Shown in pieces: positions 54,274 to 63,214 of a stretch of DNA of 64,000 bases; within the stretch, counting starts at the first letter, position 1; each line of letters begins with the position of its first letter. The stretch lies in assembly GCA_028686135.1 (NCBI GenBank), contig JAQUCP010000009.1, positions 35,173 to 99,172 of the forward strand. Direction: 5' to 3'. The position numbers and the translations under genes are program-made. The notes below the pieces were generated by a model. The model saw nothing but the letters and a program-made list of their open reading frames with translations, ran no database searches and was not told the DNA's origin. The stretch comes from UBA12481 sp012523435. GTDB taxonomy: Bacteria; Bacteroidota; Bacteroidia; Bacteroidales; UBA12481.

Positions 54274-54302
54274 ATCTAACTAACTTTGATTGGTTTTCCA
54301 CC

Positions 54303-55418
54303 ATGAAACATCCTACCCCTACCCCCCGCCTCCTCTCCCTCGACGCCCTCCGCGGATTCGATATGCTATGGATCATCGGCGGAGGCGAACTGTCCGTCGC
54401 CCTCGCTAAAACAACTAACTGGAACTGGCTGAATTGGTGGGCCGAACAACAACACCACGTCACGTGGGAAGGATTCCACTTCGAAGACCTCATCTTCCCC
54501 CTGTTTATGTTCATCGCCGGCGTGGCAATACCATTCGCCCTACTCACTAAACTGAATAAGGGATCCCAAAAAAACCAAATCGCGTGGAAAGCAATCCGAC
54601 GTGGAATTATCCTCGTTATCCTCGGTTTCGTCTATAACGGATTCTTTGACCTGCAGTTCAACGCCCCAGGATTCCGCTTCGCTAGCGTACTGGGCCAAAT
54701 CGGACTGGCATACCTGTTCGCTTCTCTTATAGTAATCTATACCCGAAACCATAAATTCCGACTGATATGGCTCGGAGCTATCCTCCTCGGATACGCCCTC
54801 ATCCAAAACTTTATTCCCGTACCCGAATACGGCGCAGGAAACCTTACCCCAGAAGGCTCAATCAATAGCTTCATCGACCAACATCTCCTCCCAGGTCGAC
54901 TCCACGGCGGAAGTTTCGACCCCGAAGGTATACTCTGTATCATCTCCGCTACCGCTATCACCCTCATGGGAGCCCTAGCCGGTGAACTGCTTCGATCAAA
55001 AAAATTGCACGACGGGAAAAAATTGCTCATCCTCACCCTAGCAGGTGCTACCGGAATACTCCTCGCCCTTATCCTTAATCCTTTCTACCCAGTCATTAAA
55101 GCCGCCTGGACTACTACCTTCAACCTCCTCGCCGGCGGGATCGCATGCCTCCTACTCGCCCTCTTCTACCTCATCATCGATGTGTGGAAGTGGCGCCGTT
55201 GGTCCTTCTTCTTCACTGTGATCGGAATGAACTCAATCACTATTTATTTAGGAGTGAGAATCATTAACTTTCAGTCAATCAGTGAGTTCTTTCTCGGCGG
55301 ACTCGCTCGGATCGCAGGGCCCGACTGGGGTAGCATTATCCTCATCTCCGGAATGATCGCTATCGAATGGCTCCTCCTACTTTTCCTCTATCGTAAAAAG
55401 ATCTTCCTTAGAGTGTAA
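54303..55418 (+). CDS. DUF5009/HGSNAT-like membrane acyltransferase
   Basis: A 371-aa polytopic membrane protein. The start PRLLSLDALRGFDMLWII is the signature of the acyltransferase family related to heparan-alpha-glucosaminide N-acetyltransferase (DUF5009/DUF1624). His and Asp residues in the loop HHVTWEGFHFEDLIFPLFMF fit the proposed active site. About nine to eleven membrane helices follow (for example ILVILGFVYNGFF, LIWLGAILLGYALI, LLAGGIACLLLALFYLI). It may acetylate amino-sugars of cell-wall or scavenged glycans. The plus strand is about twice as rich in C as G here, unlike tdh upstream. Its 3' end overlaps glxK by 42 bp. Confidence 0.88.
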   Translation: MKHPTPTPRLLSLDALRGFDMLWIIGGGELSVALAKTTNWNWLNWWAEQQHHVTWEGFHFEDLIFPLFMFIAGVAIPFALLTKLNKGSQKNQIAWKAIRRGIILVILGFVYNGFFDLQFNAPGFRFASVLGQIGLAYLFASLIVIYTRNHKFRLIWLGAILLGYALIQNFIPVPEYGAGNLTPEGSINSFIDQHLLPGRLHGGSFDPEGILCIISATAITLMGALAGELLRSKKLHDGKKLLILTLAGATGILLALILNPFYPVIKAAWTTTFNLLAGGIACLLLALFYLIIDVWKWRRWSFFFTVIGMNSITIYLGVRIINFQSISEFFLGGLARIAGPDWGSIILISGMIAIEWLLLLFLYRKKIFLRV

Positions 55419-56516
55419 CCACGGTATTAACTCTTCCCGAATCAGCTTCCTGAACCGTGTCCCCGTTTCGGCCAGCGACTCCTCCATCGTGCCATGACCC
55501 GGTACTATCGGGAAAACACGCTCAAAACTATAGGCCCCGCCCGATTCATCTACCCCACACAAACAGATGACAGGTACCCGATATCGCTCCCCTAAACGTA
55601 AGATCCCTAACGGAACCTTCCCAGAACCTGTCTGCCGGTCAAGCTTACCCTCTCCAGTGATGATCAAATCATAACCCCGAACGCGCTCTTCTAATCCCGC
55701 CAACTCAATCATCGCCTCAATGCCCCGATATATCCTGGCCCCCAAAAACGCCCGCAAACAAAATCCTAACCCCCCCGCTGCACCCACCCCTGGATCATCC
55801 GAGTAATCTACCCCAAACTTTTGGGAAACCACGGCAGCATATCGAACCATCCCAGCCTCCAAATCCTCCACCATCACAGCATCAGCTCCCTTCTGCGGCC
55901 CATAAACACGGGTAGCACCACGCTCTCCTAATAACGGATTATCCACATCACCAATCACAATAATCCGGGCCTCCTTTGCCCGCATATCCAGCCCGGATAA
56001 GTCAAGCTCGGCAATCGACTTTAATACTCTTCCCCCTTCCTGTAGAATCTCCTTTCCTTCATCATCTAACAGCTTGACCCCCAACGCCCGCATTAAACCT
56101 GCCCCACCATCGTTCGTCATACTTCCACCTAACCCGATATAAATAGTCCTAACACCTTGATGCAGAGCATCTCGCATTAAAACCCCCAAGCCATACGTCC
56201 CCGCTCTCATCGGATTCCTGTCACGATCCGCTAATAACCCTAACCCACATGCTGCCGCCGATTCAATCAGTGCAATGCCCCCATCCGATATAATATAGGA
56301 ACAACTAATCTCCTTACCTAATGGATCAGGACACCGTACCGTCCGTTCATCGCCGGGAAAGACCGATCGCATTGAGGCGAGAAATCCTTCACCTCCATCT
56401 GAAACAGGGAAAATGTCAATATTATGGTAATCAGGTAACTCAGATTCGATGATCTGGCCAACCTCCAAAGAAGTAAGCGTGCCTTTGAATGAATCCGAAG
56501 CCACCAAAATCTTCAT
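55377..56516 (-). CDS. glxK: Glycerate kinase (GlxK/GarK family)
   Basis: Phosphorylates D-glycerate to 2-phosphoglycerate. Motifs: MKILVASDSFKGTLTSLEVG at the start, FPVSDGGEGFLASM, ALIESAAACGLGLL, IGLGGSMTNDGGAGLMRALG, GDVDNPLLGERGATRVYGPQ and IITGEGKLDRQTGSGKVPLG. 379 aa, normal. It lies 11 bp after a 2-hydroxyacid dehydrogenase that could supply glycerate. Its last 42 bp overlap the DUF5009 gene on the opposite strand, so the C-terminal tail (WLHSKEDLFTIEEK) is encoded antisense to that gene's end. Confidence 0.95.
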   Translation of the reverse strand: MKILVASDSFKGTLTSLEVGQIIESELPDYHNIDIFPVSDGGEGFLASMRSVFPGDERTVRCPDPLGKEISCSYIISDGGIALIESAAACGLGLLADRDRNPMRAGTYGLGVLMRDALHQGVRTIYIGLGGSMTNDGGAGLMRALGVKLLDDEGKEILQEGGRVLKSIAELDLSGLDMRAKEARIIVIGDVDNPLLGERGATRVYGPQKGADAVMVEDLEAGMVRYAAVVSQKFGVDYSDDPGVGAAGGLGFCLRAFLGARIYRGIEAMIELAGLEERVRGYDLIITGEGKLDRQTGSGKVPLGILRLGERYRVPVICLCGVDESGGAYSFERVFPIVPGHGTMEESLAETGTRFRKLIREELIPWLHSKEDLFTIEEK

Positions 56517-56527
56517 GTTAACTTGCT

Positions 56528-57487
56528 TTAATTGACCATGTTAGAAGGATTTCCATCCAGGAAGGAGCGGAGATTTTCGACCGCTACCTCCATTAGCCGA
56601 ATCCGTGCCGCCCGTGGCGCCCAGGCAATGTGTGGCGTAATATGACAGTTGGGAACGGAAAAAAGCGGATGATCCTCCATGGGTGGCTCCTGCCTCAAAA
56701 CATCCAGCCCGGCTGCTCCAATCTTTCCTGATCGAAGCGCAACTGCAAGATCCTCTTCTATAATTAACTGACCTCTGGATGTATTGATCAGAATAACACC
56801 ATCCTTCATCCGGGAGATAAATTCTTGGTTGACAATCCCGTCAGTTTCTGGGGTCACGGGCATATGTAAACTGATGACGTCCGATCCTCGCAATAACTCT
56901 TCCATCCCGACAATCCTAACCGCTTCCTGATCTGCCTCCGACTTCCCATTGGGATCATACGCGAGTACCTCCATCCCGAAAGCTAACGCGATATGAGCTA
57001 CAGCTTTCCCAATCCTGCCAAATCCTATGATTCCCATAGTCTTACCATCCAATTCAATCAGCGGATAGTTCCAAAAACAAAAATCATCATGCCGGCTCCA
57101 GTCGCCATTCTTAACAGCTTGATTATGAGTTTCAACATGATGGCATATGGCTAATAAATGGGCGAAAACCATCTGCGCTACCGATCGGGTTCCATAAACC
57201 GGTACATTGGAAACAACCATCCCAAGCTCCCGAGCCGCTACCACGTCAACCACATTAAAGCCCGTGGCCAGAACACCAATGTATTTTAGGTGTTTTAACT
57301 GCCTGAGCGTCTCTCTGGTTAAGGGCGTTTTGTTCGTCAGGATGATCTCAGCACCAGCCGCCCGCTCAACCACCTGACCGATAGGCGTCCGGTCATATAG
57401 GGTTACCTCACCCAGCGCTTCCAGCGCTTCCCAGGAAATGTCACCGGGATTGAGCGTGTACCCATCGAGGATAACAATCTTATTCAT
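56528..57487 (-). CDS. D-2-hydroxyacid dehydrogenase (glycerate/hydroxypyruvate type)
   Basis: A 319-aa NAD-dependent D-isomer 2-hydroxyacid dehydrogenase. The Rossmann motif is MGIIGFGRIGKAVAHIALAF. The catalytic residues are Arg in ILINTSRGQLIIEEDL, Glu in GLDVLRQEPPMED and His in NCHITPHIAWAP. The N-terminal substrate part has GVLATGFNVVDVVAAREL. With the glycerate kinase next to it, the most likely reaction is hydroxypyruvate (or glyoxylate) reduction. The start at 57487 (MNKIVILDGY) is chosen; the frame extends 58 codons further into the gltX start, with no support. Confidence 0.9.
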   Translation of the reverse strand: MNKIVILDGYTLNPGDISWEALEALGEVTLYDRTPIGQVVERAAGAEIILTNKTPLTRETLRQLKHLKYIGVLATGFNVVDVVAARELGMVVSNVPVYGTRSVAQMVFAHLLAICHHVETHNQAVKNGDWSRHDDFCFWNYPLIELDGKTMGIIGFGRIGKAVAHIALAFGMEVLAYDPNGKSEADQEAVRIVGMEELLRGSDVISLHMPVTPETDGIVNQEFISRMKDGVILINTSRGQLIIEEDLAVALRSGKIGAAGLDVLRQEPPMEDHPLFSVPNCHITPHIAWAPRAARIRLMEVAVENLRSFLDGNPSNMVN

Positions 57488-57584
57488 AGTTGGGTAAAGA
57501 TATGAATTTCGACGATCATCCCTGCCGCCTGCTCGATAGCTCGAGCCTGGTGCTTTTTTACGATCTTTGCCTAAAATTTTTGTC

Positions 57585-57978
57585 ATGCCAGTTCGCGTCC
57601 GTTTTGCACCATCTCCAACCGGCCCGTTACACATGGGCGGAGTCCGTACCGCATTGTTCAACTACCTCTTTGCCCGCAAACATCAGGGTACTATGATTTT
57701 ACGCATTGAGGATACCGACCAGGGTCGTTTTGTCCCCGGTGCGGAAGAGTATATCATGGAATCACTCGCTTGGTGCGGGATCCAAATCGATGAGGGTGTT
57801 CGCGAGGGCGGTGCCTTCGGTCCCTATCGCCAATCCGATCGACAAGCTATCTACCGACAATATGTCGATCAGCTGCTGACAACCGGATGGGCTTATTATG
57901 GCTTTGATACGGCAGAGGAGCTTGATCGAAAAAGGAAACAGGCAGAAACCGCTTCCGTAGGCGGAGCATTTGCTTATG
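57585..57978 (+). CDS. gltX: Glutamyl-tRNA synthetase, 5' part (cut by gap)
   Basis: The N-terminal third of GluRS: VRVRFAPSPTGPLHMGGVRT with the HIGH motif (HMGG), ALFNYLFARKHQGTMILRIE, EDTDQGRFVPGAEEYIMESL and GPYRQSDRQAIYRQYVDQLL. About 131 aa are visible before the N run. An upstream TTG start is possible, but the ATG at 57585 gives the usual beginning. It charges tRNA-Glu. The 3' part lies beyond the gap at 58079-58503. Confidence 0.94.
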
Positions 57979-58078
57979 NNNNNNNNNNNNNNNNNNNNNN
58001 NNNNNNNNNNNNNNNNNNNNNNNNNNNNNNNNNNNNNNNNNNNNNNNNNNNNNNNNNNNNNNNNNNNNNNNNNNNNNN
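57979..58078. other. Assembly gap (100 N) inside gltX
   Basis: The two gltX pieces together give about 270 codons, while GluRS is normally about 500. The true missing length is therefore roughly 0.7 kb, not 100 bp. Confidence 0.97.
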
Positions 58079-58503
58079 CGGAGTGGAAGAGACTGGTGAA
58101 AATCATATCACTGGTTAAAGAGAGAGCCGGTTTTGTGAAAGACCTGTGGGATCAGGCTTGGTTTTTCTTTGAGGCCCCATCGAACTATGATCCTACTACC
58201 ATCAAAAAGCGATGGAACACGAATGCTCCTGAAATGCTGGCAGGAATCGTTGATCGACTGAAAACCGCTGAGACAGGGCTATCGGATACCCTGAATCCTG
58301 AATTCTACGAAGCGATCATCAAAGAATATATTGCTGAGGCTGAAATTAATACCGGTTGGGTGATGAATCTGTTACGTTTGTGCCTCGTTGGGGCACCCAT
58401 GGGTCCGGGTGTGTTCGACATCATGGCAATCCTTGGAAATGAGGAGGTCATAACCAGAATTTCGACTGCAATCGATGAAATTTCGCCTTTGACCACCTCT
58501 TGA
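58079..58503 (+). CDS. gltX: Glutamyl-tRNA synthetase, 3' part (cut by gap)
   Basis: The C-terminal anticodon-binding part of GluRS, about 141 codons: EWKRLVKIISLVKERAGFVK, DLWDQAWFFFEAPSNYD, then LRLCLVGAPMGPGVFDIMAI and a helical end. The KMSKS region and middle of the protein are missing in the gap. The frame differs from the 5' part only because the gap length is arbitrary. A strong hairpin terminator follows 28 bp after the stop. Confidence 0.93.
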
Positions 58504-58524
58504 GAACAATTTGGTCAGCCTCCT

Positions 58525-58572
58525 AAAAAAAAAGGGCTTACAAGTAGGTTGCTACTGTAAGCCCTTGTTTTT
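58525..58572. terminator. Bidirectional intrinsic terminator between gltX and the DUF6263 gene
   Basis: A 10-bp stem (AAGGGCTTAC at 58532-58541 with GTAAGCCCTT at 58557-58566), one bulged A, and five more pairs (AGTAG/CTACT) around the loop GTTG. It is flanked by an A-tract on the left (58525-58533) and T-rich sequence on the right (TTGTTTTT), so it can work for both convergent genes. Confidence 0.88.
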
Positions 58573-58613
58573 CAGAAAATTACGAAAATACGAATGCTCG
58601 AAATGATCGTTCG

Positions 58614-59495
58614 TTAGTCAAATACCGTTGATAATGAGACTTTTGTCGTCATGTTCTGCGGAATGCTCATTGAAGCCATGGGGATATAAACCTCTCCTAG
58701 CGCGGTGGCTGAGTAATCCATCGACTGGAAATAGCCTTTGCCCAAAGCAAAGTAGAGGGTACCGGTTGTTTTGGTTTCGCGGGTGATTTCGAGGGTCATC
58801 CCTTGCTGTTCCATTTCGCCGGTCATTTTTGATGTTCCATCTACAAGAATCTGAATACACTCAACACCTTCCCGGGTAACCTTATCACCGATGGTGTAAG
58901 TGGTTGAGCCATCCTGCTTCAGGTTGCCACCATTAACTTCTACCTCCATCGTGTCAGGTACTGCCCACGAAAAGCCCTTCTTGACAGGCTGATCCGGCAG
59001 CTTGATGAAATCGTTCTTGAGTGTGCTTTCCAGATAATCGCCATTCAAGGTTTCCCCACTGGCAGCAATCACGTCCGGAAATTGGTCAAGCCCGGTTATT
59101 TTGGAGACTTCGCCTGCCGGAGTTACTTGAAAACCAGCCTTTTTGCCGATCCAGGTGCTGAAATCCGAAGAGGTATCTCCCATGGGATTTTTGTTCTCCT
59201 GGGTCATTGATTTGAATTCTTTTTCCATCAACATCGTTCCATCATCCTGGACCGAATTAATCTTGTAAACCGATTCGCTAGCTGATGAGATGGCTACTTC
59301 CATCGATTCGCCCATCTGTTCGGTAACCACGACGGTGCTCATGTTGCTGTTCACCGTAAAGGATTTTCCCGGAGAAGCATGATACTTCAACAGGATATCC
59401 TGCGTTCCGGTTGCTGATTTTTGCATGGCACAGCCCGAGAGAAGTAGTAACATGGCTGGTGCCAGGAGTTTGAGTGTTTGCGGTAATTTTTTCAT
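58614..59495 (-). CDS. DUF6263 family lipoprotein
   Basis: A 293-aa exported lipoprotein (signal LLAPAMLLLLSGC, Cys about residue 22). The body is beta-rich: ILLKYHASPGKSFTVNSNMST, GKKAGFQVTPAGEVSKITG, and TLYFALGKGYFQSMDYSATA near the end, matching DUF6263. Function unknown; it is likely a periplasmic or outer-membrane lipoprotein. The start at 59495 is placed at the Met beginning a proper signal peptide. TACTTTTG on the minus strand (59548-59541) is a possible -7 box. The terminator at 58.5 kb serves this gene from the other side. Confidence 0.8.
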   Translation of the reverse strand: MKKLPQTLKLLAPAMLLLLSGCAMQKSATGTQDILLKYHASPGKSFTVNSNMSTVVVTEQMGESMEVAISSASESVYKINSVQDDGTMLMEKEFKSMTQENKNPMGDTSSDFSTWIGKKAGFQVTPAGEVSKITGLDQFPDVIAASGETLNGDYLESTLKNDFIKLPDQPVKKGFSWAVPDTMEVEVNGGNLKQDGSTTYTIGDKVTREGVECIQILVDGTSKMTGEMEQQGMTLEITRETKTTGTLYFALGKGYFQSMDYSATALGEVYIPMASMSIPQNMTTKVSLSTVFD

Positions 59496-59615
59496 TTTCT
59501 TTCTGTATTTAAAGTGATCGTTAGTCAAATAGTAGACTTGCAAAAGTAGGAATAATTACAAGTGAGGGGGTAAAATCTGTAGTTTTACAGTGGATTCTTT
59601 TAATATATTATCAGT

Positions 59616-60920
59616 ATGGGAAGGTTTGTTGTCATATTAGTTCTAAGCTTTTTTTTCAACAGCCAGTTAGGAGCGCAGGGTTCTGTTCTTTTAGAAGCAT
59701 TGAAAGAAATTCCAGGGGTAGAGGTCATTGGCACTACTGCTCATGGAAACCGTTTTGGTGAGGCTTATGAGATTCGTTTTACTCAACCATTAGATCATAA
59801 TAATCCTGAAGGGGCGACCTTTACACAGCGGATGTTCATTGGGCATCTGGGGTTCGATCGTCCGATGGTGCTGAGCACCTCAGGGTACTCGGCTGCTAAT
59901 CTGGGCTATTGTGAGCCTGCCGGTTTGCTCAAGAGTAATATGATTCGCGTAGAACATCGTTTTTTTGGCGAATCAGTTCCTAATCCATTGATATGGGAGC
60001 ATTTAACTACATGGCAAGCGGCTTCGGATCTACATGCCATTGTAGAGGTTTTTAAAGTATTGTATCCAGGGAAGTGGGTTAGCACAGGGCACAGCAAGGA
60101 TGGCCAAACGGCTATGATGTTTAAAGCTTTTTATCCTGATGATATTGATGTGGCGATTCCATACGTGGCACCTCTCAACACCGGGAAGACCGATCCACGC
60201 ATTTTTGCATTTTTAGAGCGTGTGGGTACTGAGGCAGAGCGTAACCGGGTGAAGGAGTTTCAGCGGACCTTTTTTGAGCGTAAAAGCGAACTGATGCCAT
60301 TAATGCAGATGTGGGCTAAAGAGGTTAAATGGACTTTCCCCATGGGCATCGACCGCGCCTATGAATTGGCTGTGTTGGAGTTCCCGTTTGTTATGTGGCA
60401 GTATGGACACCCAAGGCCTATGGACCTACCCGGACCGGATGCTACGGTCGGTGAGCTGATGAAGGTGATGAAAATGACCAATGCCCTGTATTATTTCAGT
60501 GAAGCCGGGCTACGGGGATTCTTGCCTCACTATTATCAAGCTATGACCGAAATGGGTTATTACGGATATGATACGGAGCCTTTCCGTAAATATCTGCAGG
60601 ATACCATGTCGATTACCTGGGATCTGGCACTGATTCCCTACGGATTAGACACAACATTCAATCCCAAAACGTTGCCTTTCCTGCATGATTTTGTTCATAA
60701 TCAGGGTGATAAGATTCTTTATATCTATGGAGAACTGGACACCTGGACAGCTACAGGTGTTACCGAAATTAAAGGCCCGGCCGATGCGATGGTGATGGTC
60801 CTCAAAGGTGGCTATCACAGTGCCAGCATACGGGCTTTCTGCACGGAGGAGCGCCTAAAGATTTACGAGAAGCTCACCGAGTGGCTGGAGTTCCCTGTGC
60901 CAGTACAGTTACGACCTTAA
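59616..60920 (+). CDS. Secreted S37-family serine peptidase
   Basis: A 434-aa exported protein (signal VVILVLSFFFNSQLGAQ) with an alpha/beta-hydrolase fold typical of peptidase family S37 (Streptomyces PS-10-like tripeptidyl aminopeptidases). It shows YEIRFTQPLDHNNPEGATFTQ, IRVEHRFFGESVPNP, the nucleophile elbow VSTGHSKDGQTAMMF with the catalytic Ser, Asp in YIYGELDTWTATG and His in LKGGYHSASIRAF. It probably releases short peptides outside the cytoplasm. No T9SS sorting domain is seen, so it is likely periplasmic. It is followed by the convergent glnS at 15 bp. Confidence 0.9.
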   Translation: MGRFVVILVLSFFFNSQLGAQGSVLLEALKEIPGVEVIGTTAHGNRFGEAYEIRFTQPLDHNNPEGATFTQRMFIGHLGFDRPMVLSTSGYSAANLGYCEPAGLLKSNMIRVEHRFFGESVPNPLIWEHLTTWQAASDLHAIVEVFKVLYPGKWVSTGHSKDGQTAMMFKAFYPDDIDVAIPYVAPLNTGKTDPRIFAFLERVGTEAERNRVKEFQRTFFERKSELMPLMQMWAKEVKWTFPMGIDRAYELAVLEFPFVMWQYGHPRPMDLPGPDATVGELMKVMKMTNALYYFSEAGLRGFLPHYYQAMTEMGYYGYDTEPFRKYLQDTMSITWDLALIPYGLDTTFNPKTLPFLHDFVHNQGDKILYIYGELDTWTATGVTEIKGPADAMVMVLKGGYHSASIRAFCTEERLKIYEKLTEWLEFPVPVQLRP

Positions 60921-60935
60921 TACAATCCTCGCTCT

Positions 60936-62630
60936 TTACTGCTTCATTTTTGCCCAGGTATCCTTAAGCCCGACCGTCCGGTTAAAAACCAGATGGCCAA
61001 CTGAGGAATCGGGATCCAGATTGAAATACCCTAGTCGGATGAATTGGAAGTGATCCAGCTCGCTGGCTTCACCAAGCGATGGCTCTACCTTGCAATGATT
61101 GAGGATGGTAAGCGAGTCAGGATTCAGGAACTCCTTAAAATTGTGGTCTTTATGCCCATCCGGATCGGGGTCATTGAAGAGCCTGTCATATAGCCGTACC
61201 TCAGCATCAAGAGCATGGGCAGCAGATACCCAGTGCAGCGTACCCTTCACTTTTCGTTTAGCTTCATCGGAGCCACTCAGGCTCTGTGGATCATAGGTGC
61301 AATGAATGGCGGTGATGATTCCATCGGCATCTTTTTCAACTGATTCAGCTTTAACAATATAAGCTGATTTAAGTCGCACTTCATTTCCGGGTGAGAGGCG
61401 GAAGAATTTTTTCGGAGGATCTTCCATGAAGTCCTCACGCTCGATCCAAAGTTCACGGGAGAAAGGCAGAGAGCGGGTGCCTGCTTCCGGATCCTCTGGA
61501 TTGTTAACGGTATCGAGGTATTCCGTTTTCCCTTCGGGATAGTTGTCGATAATCAGTTTCACCGGGTTGAGCACACCCATGACCCGCGGGGCACGCTTGT
61601 TGAGATCCTCGCGGATGCAGTATTCCAGCAGAGCCACATCGATTACATTTTCGCGTTTGGCAATCCCGACCATATCAGCAAATTGGCGGATCGATTCGGG
61701 GGTGTATCCACGGCGCCTGAGCCCGTGAATGGTTGGCATCCGTGGGTCATCCCAGCCTTTGACGTGTTCTTCTTTGACCAGCTGAAGCAGTTTGCGTTTG
61801 CTCATGATGGTATAACTTAGATTGAGCCTTGCGAACTCAATCTGGCGGCTGGGGAAGATCTCCAGCTCCCGAATGAACCACTCATATAGTGGCCGGTGGG
61901 GTACGAATTCCAAGGTGCACAGGGAATGGGTAATTCCTTCGATTGAGTCACTCTGACCGTGGGCCCAGTCGTACATCGGATAGATACACCATTTGTCGCC
62001 CGTTCGATGATGATGCGCATGACGGATACGATAAAGAATCGGATCGCGCATATGCATATTAGGTGAGGAGAGGTCAATTTTGGCCCTCAGCGTCATGGAA
62101 TCGTTGGGAAACTCGCCATTTTTCATCCGTTCGAACAGCTGGAGGTTCTCTTCCACCGGTCTGTCGCGGTACGGACTCGGCTTGTCGGGTTCGAAATCGG
62201 TGCCTCGGGAGGCATTGACCTCATCGGCAGTGAGTTGGCAGACGAATGCTTTACCTTTCTTAATCAACTGAACAGCAAGATCATAGAGTTGATCGAAATA
62301 GTCGGATGCATAATACTCCCGATTACCCCAGTCGAATCCCATCCAATGGATATCCTTGCGGATGGAATCGACGTAGGAGGTATCTTCGGTGATGGGGTTT
62401 GTATCATCAAATCGCAGGTTACACAGGCCGCCATATTTTTCTGCGATACCAAAATCCAGGCAAAAAGCTTTCGCGTGACCGATATGCAGGTAGCCATTGG
62501 GTTCGGGTGGGAATCGGGTATGCACACGTGCTTTGTGTTTGCCCGAGCGGATATCTTCCTCAACGATCTGTTCGATGAAATTCAGGGATCGAGCCTCATT
62601 GGCTGCGGGAGTGGGCTTGTCGTCTGTCAT
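60936..62630 (-). CDS. glnS: Glutaminyl-tRNA synthetase
   Basis: Charges tRNA-Gln directly. The HIGH motif is in FPPEPNGYLHIGHAKAFCLD and the KMSKS variant in SYTIMSKRKLLQLV. DWAHGQSDSIEGITHSLCTL and WDDPRMPTIHGLRRRGYTP are GlnRS/GluRS signatures, and the beta-barrel anticodon domain follows (LPFSRELWIEREDFMED). 564 aa from the start at 62630. TATCTTTG on the minus strand (62665-62658) fits a -7 box about 28 bp before the start. With gltX also present, tRNA-Gln does not need the amidotransferase route. Confidence 0.97.
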   Translation of the reverse strand: MTDDKPTPAANEARSLNFIEQIVEEDIRSGKHKARVHTRFPPEPNGYLHIGHAKAFCLDFGIAEKYGGLCNLRFDDTNPITEDTSYVDSIRKDIHWMGFDWGNREYYASDYFDQLYDLAVQLIKKGKAFVCQLTADEVNASRGTDFEPDKPSPYRDRPVEENLQLFERMKNGEFPNDSMTLRAKIDLSSPNMHMRDPILYRIRHAHHHRTGDKWCIYPMYDWAHGQSDSIEGITHSLCTLEFVPHRPLYEWFIRELEIFPSRQIEFARLNLSYTIMSKRKLLQLVKEEHVKGWDDPRMPTIHGLRRRGYTPESIRQFADMVGIAKRENVIDVALLEYCIREDLNKRAPRVMGVLNPVKLIIDNYPEGKTEYLDTVNNPEDPEAGTRSLPFSRELWIEREDFMEDPPKKFFRLSPGNEVRLKSAYIVKAESVEKDADGIITAIHCTYDPQSLSGSDEAKRKVKGTLHWVSAAHALDAEVRLYDRLFNDPDPDGHKDHNFKEFLNPDSLTILNHCKVEPSLGEASELDHFQFIRLGYFNLDPDSSVGHLVFNRTVGLKDTWAKMKQ

Positions 62631-62719
62631 AGTATGATCTTGTTTGAATAAACCAGGCAAAGATAGTGTTTTTGGCTCTGTGGGATTGTTTATCTTCGCG
62701 TGTTTAAAGCAAGATTGAT

Positions 62720-63100
62720 ATGGGTTTGATTCGGATAGAGCAAATGGAGTTTTACTCGTTTCACGGTTGTTACGAGGAGGAGCGGATTGTTGGCAATCGG
62801 TTCATTGTAGATTTGGAGATGGAGGCGGATTGTACGTTGCCGGCAACGAGTGACCGGATCAAGGATGCATTGAATTATCAAGTTGCTTACAAGCTGGTTA
62901 AGGAGCAGATGCAGGAGAAGTCCTATCTTTTAGAGCATTTGGCAGCGCGGATTTTAGACACGCTGTTTGCTCACTTTGAGCAGTTGGAGCGTGCGACAGT
63001 CAAGGTTACCAAGCTAAATCCCCCGATGGGTGGCAAAATTGGAGCGGTCAGTGTAGAGTTAAGCCGGGAAGTTGAAGGTGATTTATCAGTAAATGAGTAA
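62720..63100 (+). CDS. folB: Dihydroneopterin aldolase
   Basis: FolB acts in folate synthesis, converting dihydroneopterin to 6-hydroxymethyl-dihydropterin. The family signature is at the start: IRIEQMEFYSFHGCYEEERI, then GNRFIVDLEMEADC, with YLLEHLAARILDTLF (active-site Glu) and VKVTKLNPPMGGKIGAVSVE with the C-terminal Lys. 126 aa. TATCTTCG (62691-62698) is close to a -7 box; the spacing to a TTG is 16 nt, short of the optimum. It is divergent from glnS. Confidence 0.94.
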   Translation: MGLIRIEQMEFYSFHGCYEEERIVGNRFIVDLEMEADCTLPATSDRIKDALNYQVAYKLVKEQMQEKSYLLEHLAARILDTLFAHFEQLERATVKVTKLNPPMGGKIGAVSVELSREVEGDLSVNE

Positions 63101-63214
63101 CTTCGTCTTGGTGGGAAATTTTTCGATGCTTACCTGTTGGTTTTGAAAAATTCGTACTTTTGTAGGATTATTATCAATCACTTAAAGTATTTGTTACAGT
63201 AATTATCAATTGAA

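Larger units (their letters stand above)
53913..54302. other. AT-rich intergenic region, 390 bp, no gene
   Basis: Between tdh and the DUF5009 gene there is no open frame of note. It holds three copies of a nested palindrome (53934-53960, 54101-54141, 54241-54273) in otherwise AT-rich sequence. TAACTTTG (54281-54288) just before the next ATG resembles a -7 box but has no spaced TTG. Confidence 0.85.

Noticed and set aside
53913..54302. Replication origin or terminus at the skew switch
   Set aside because: The skew reverts after about 3.3 kb and no DnaA-box cluster or dif-like site was recognised.
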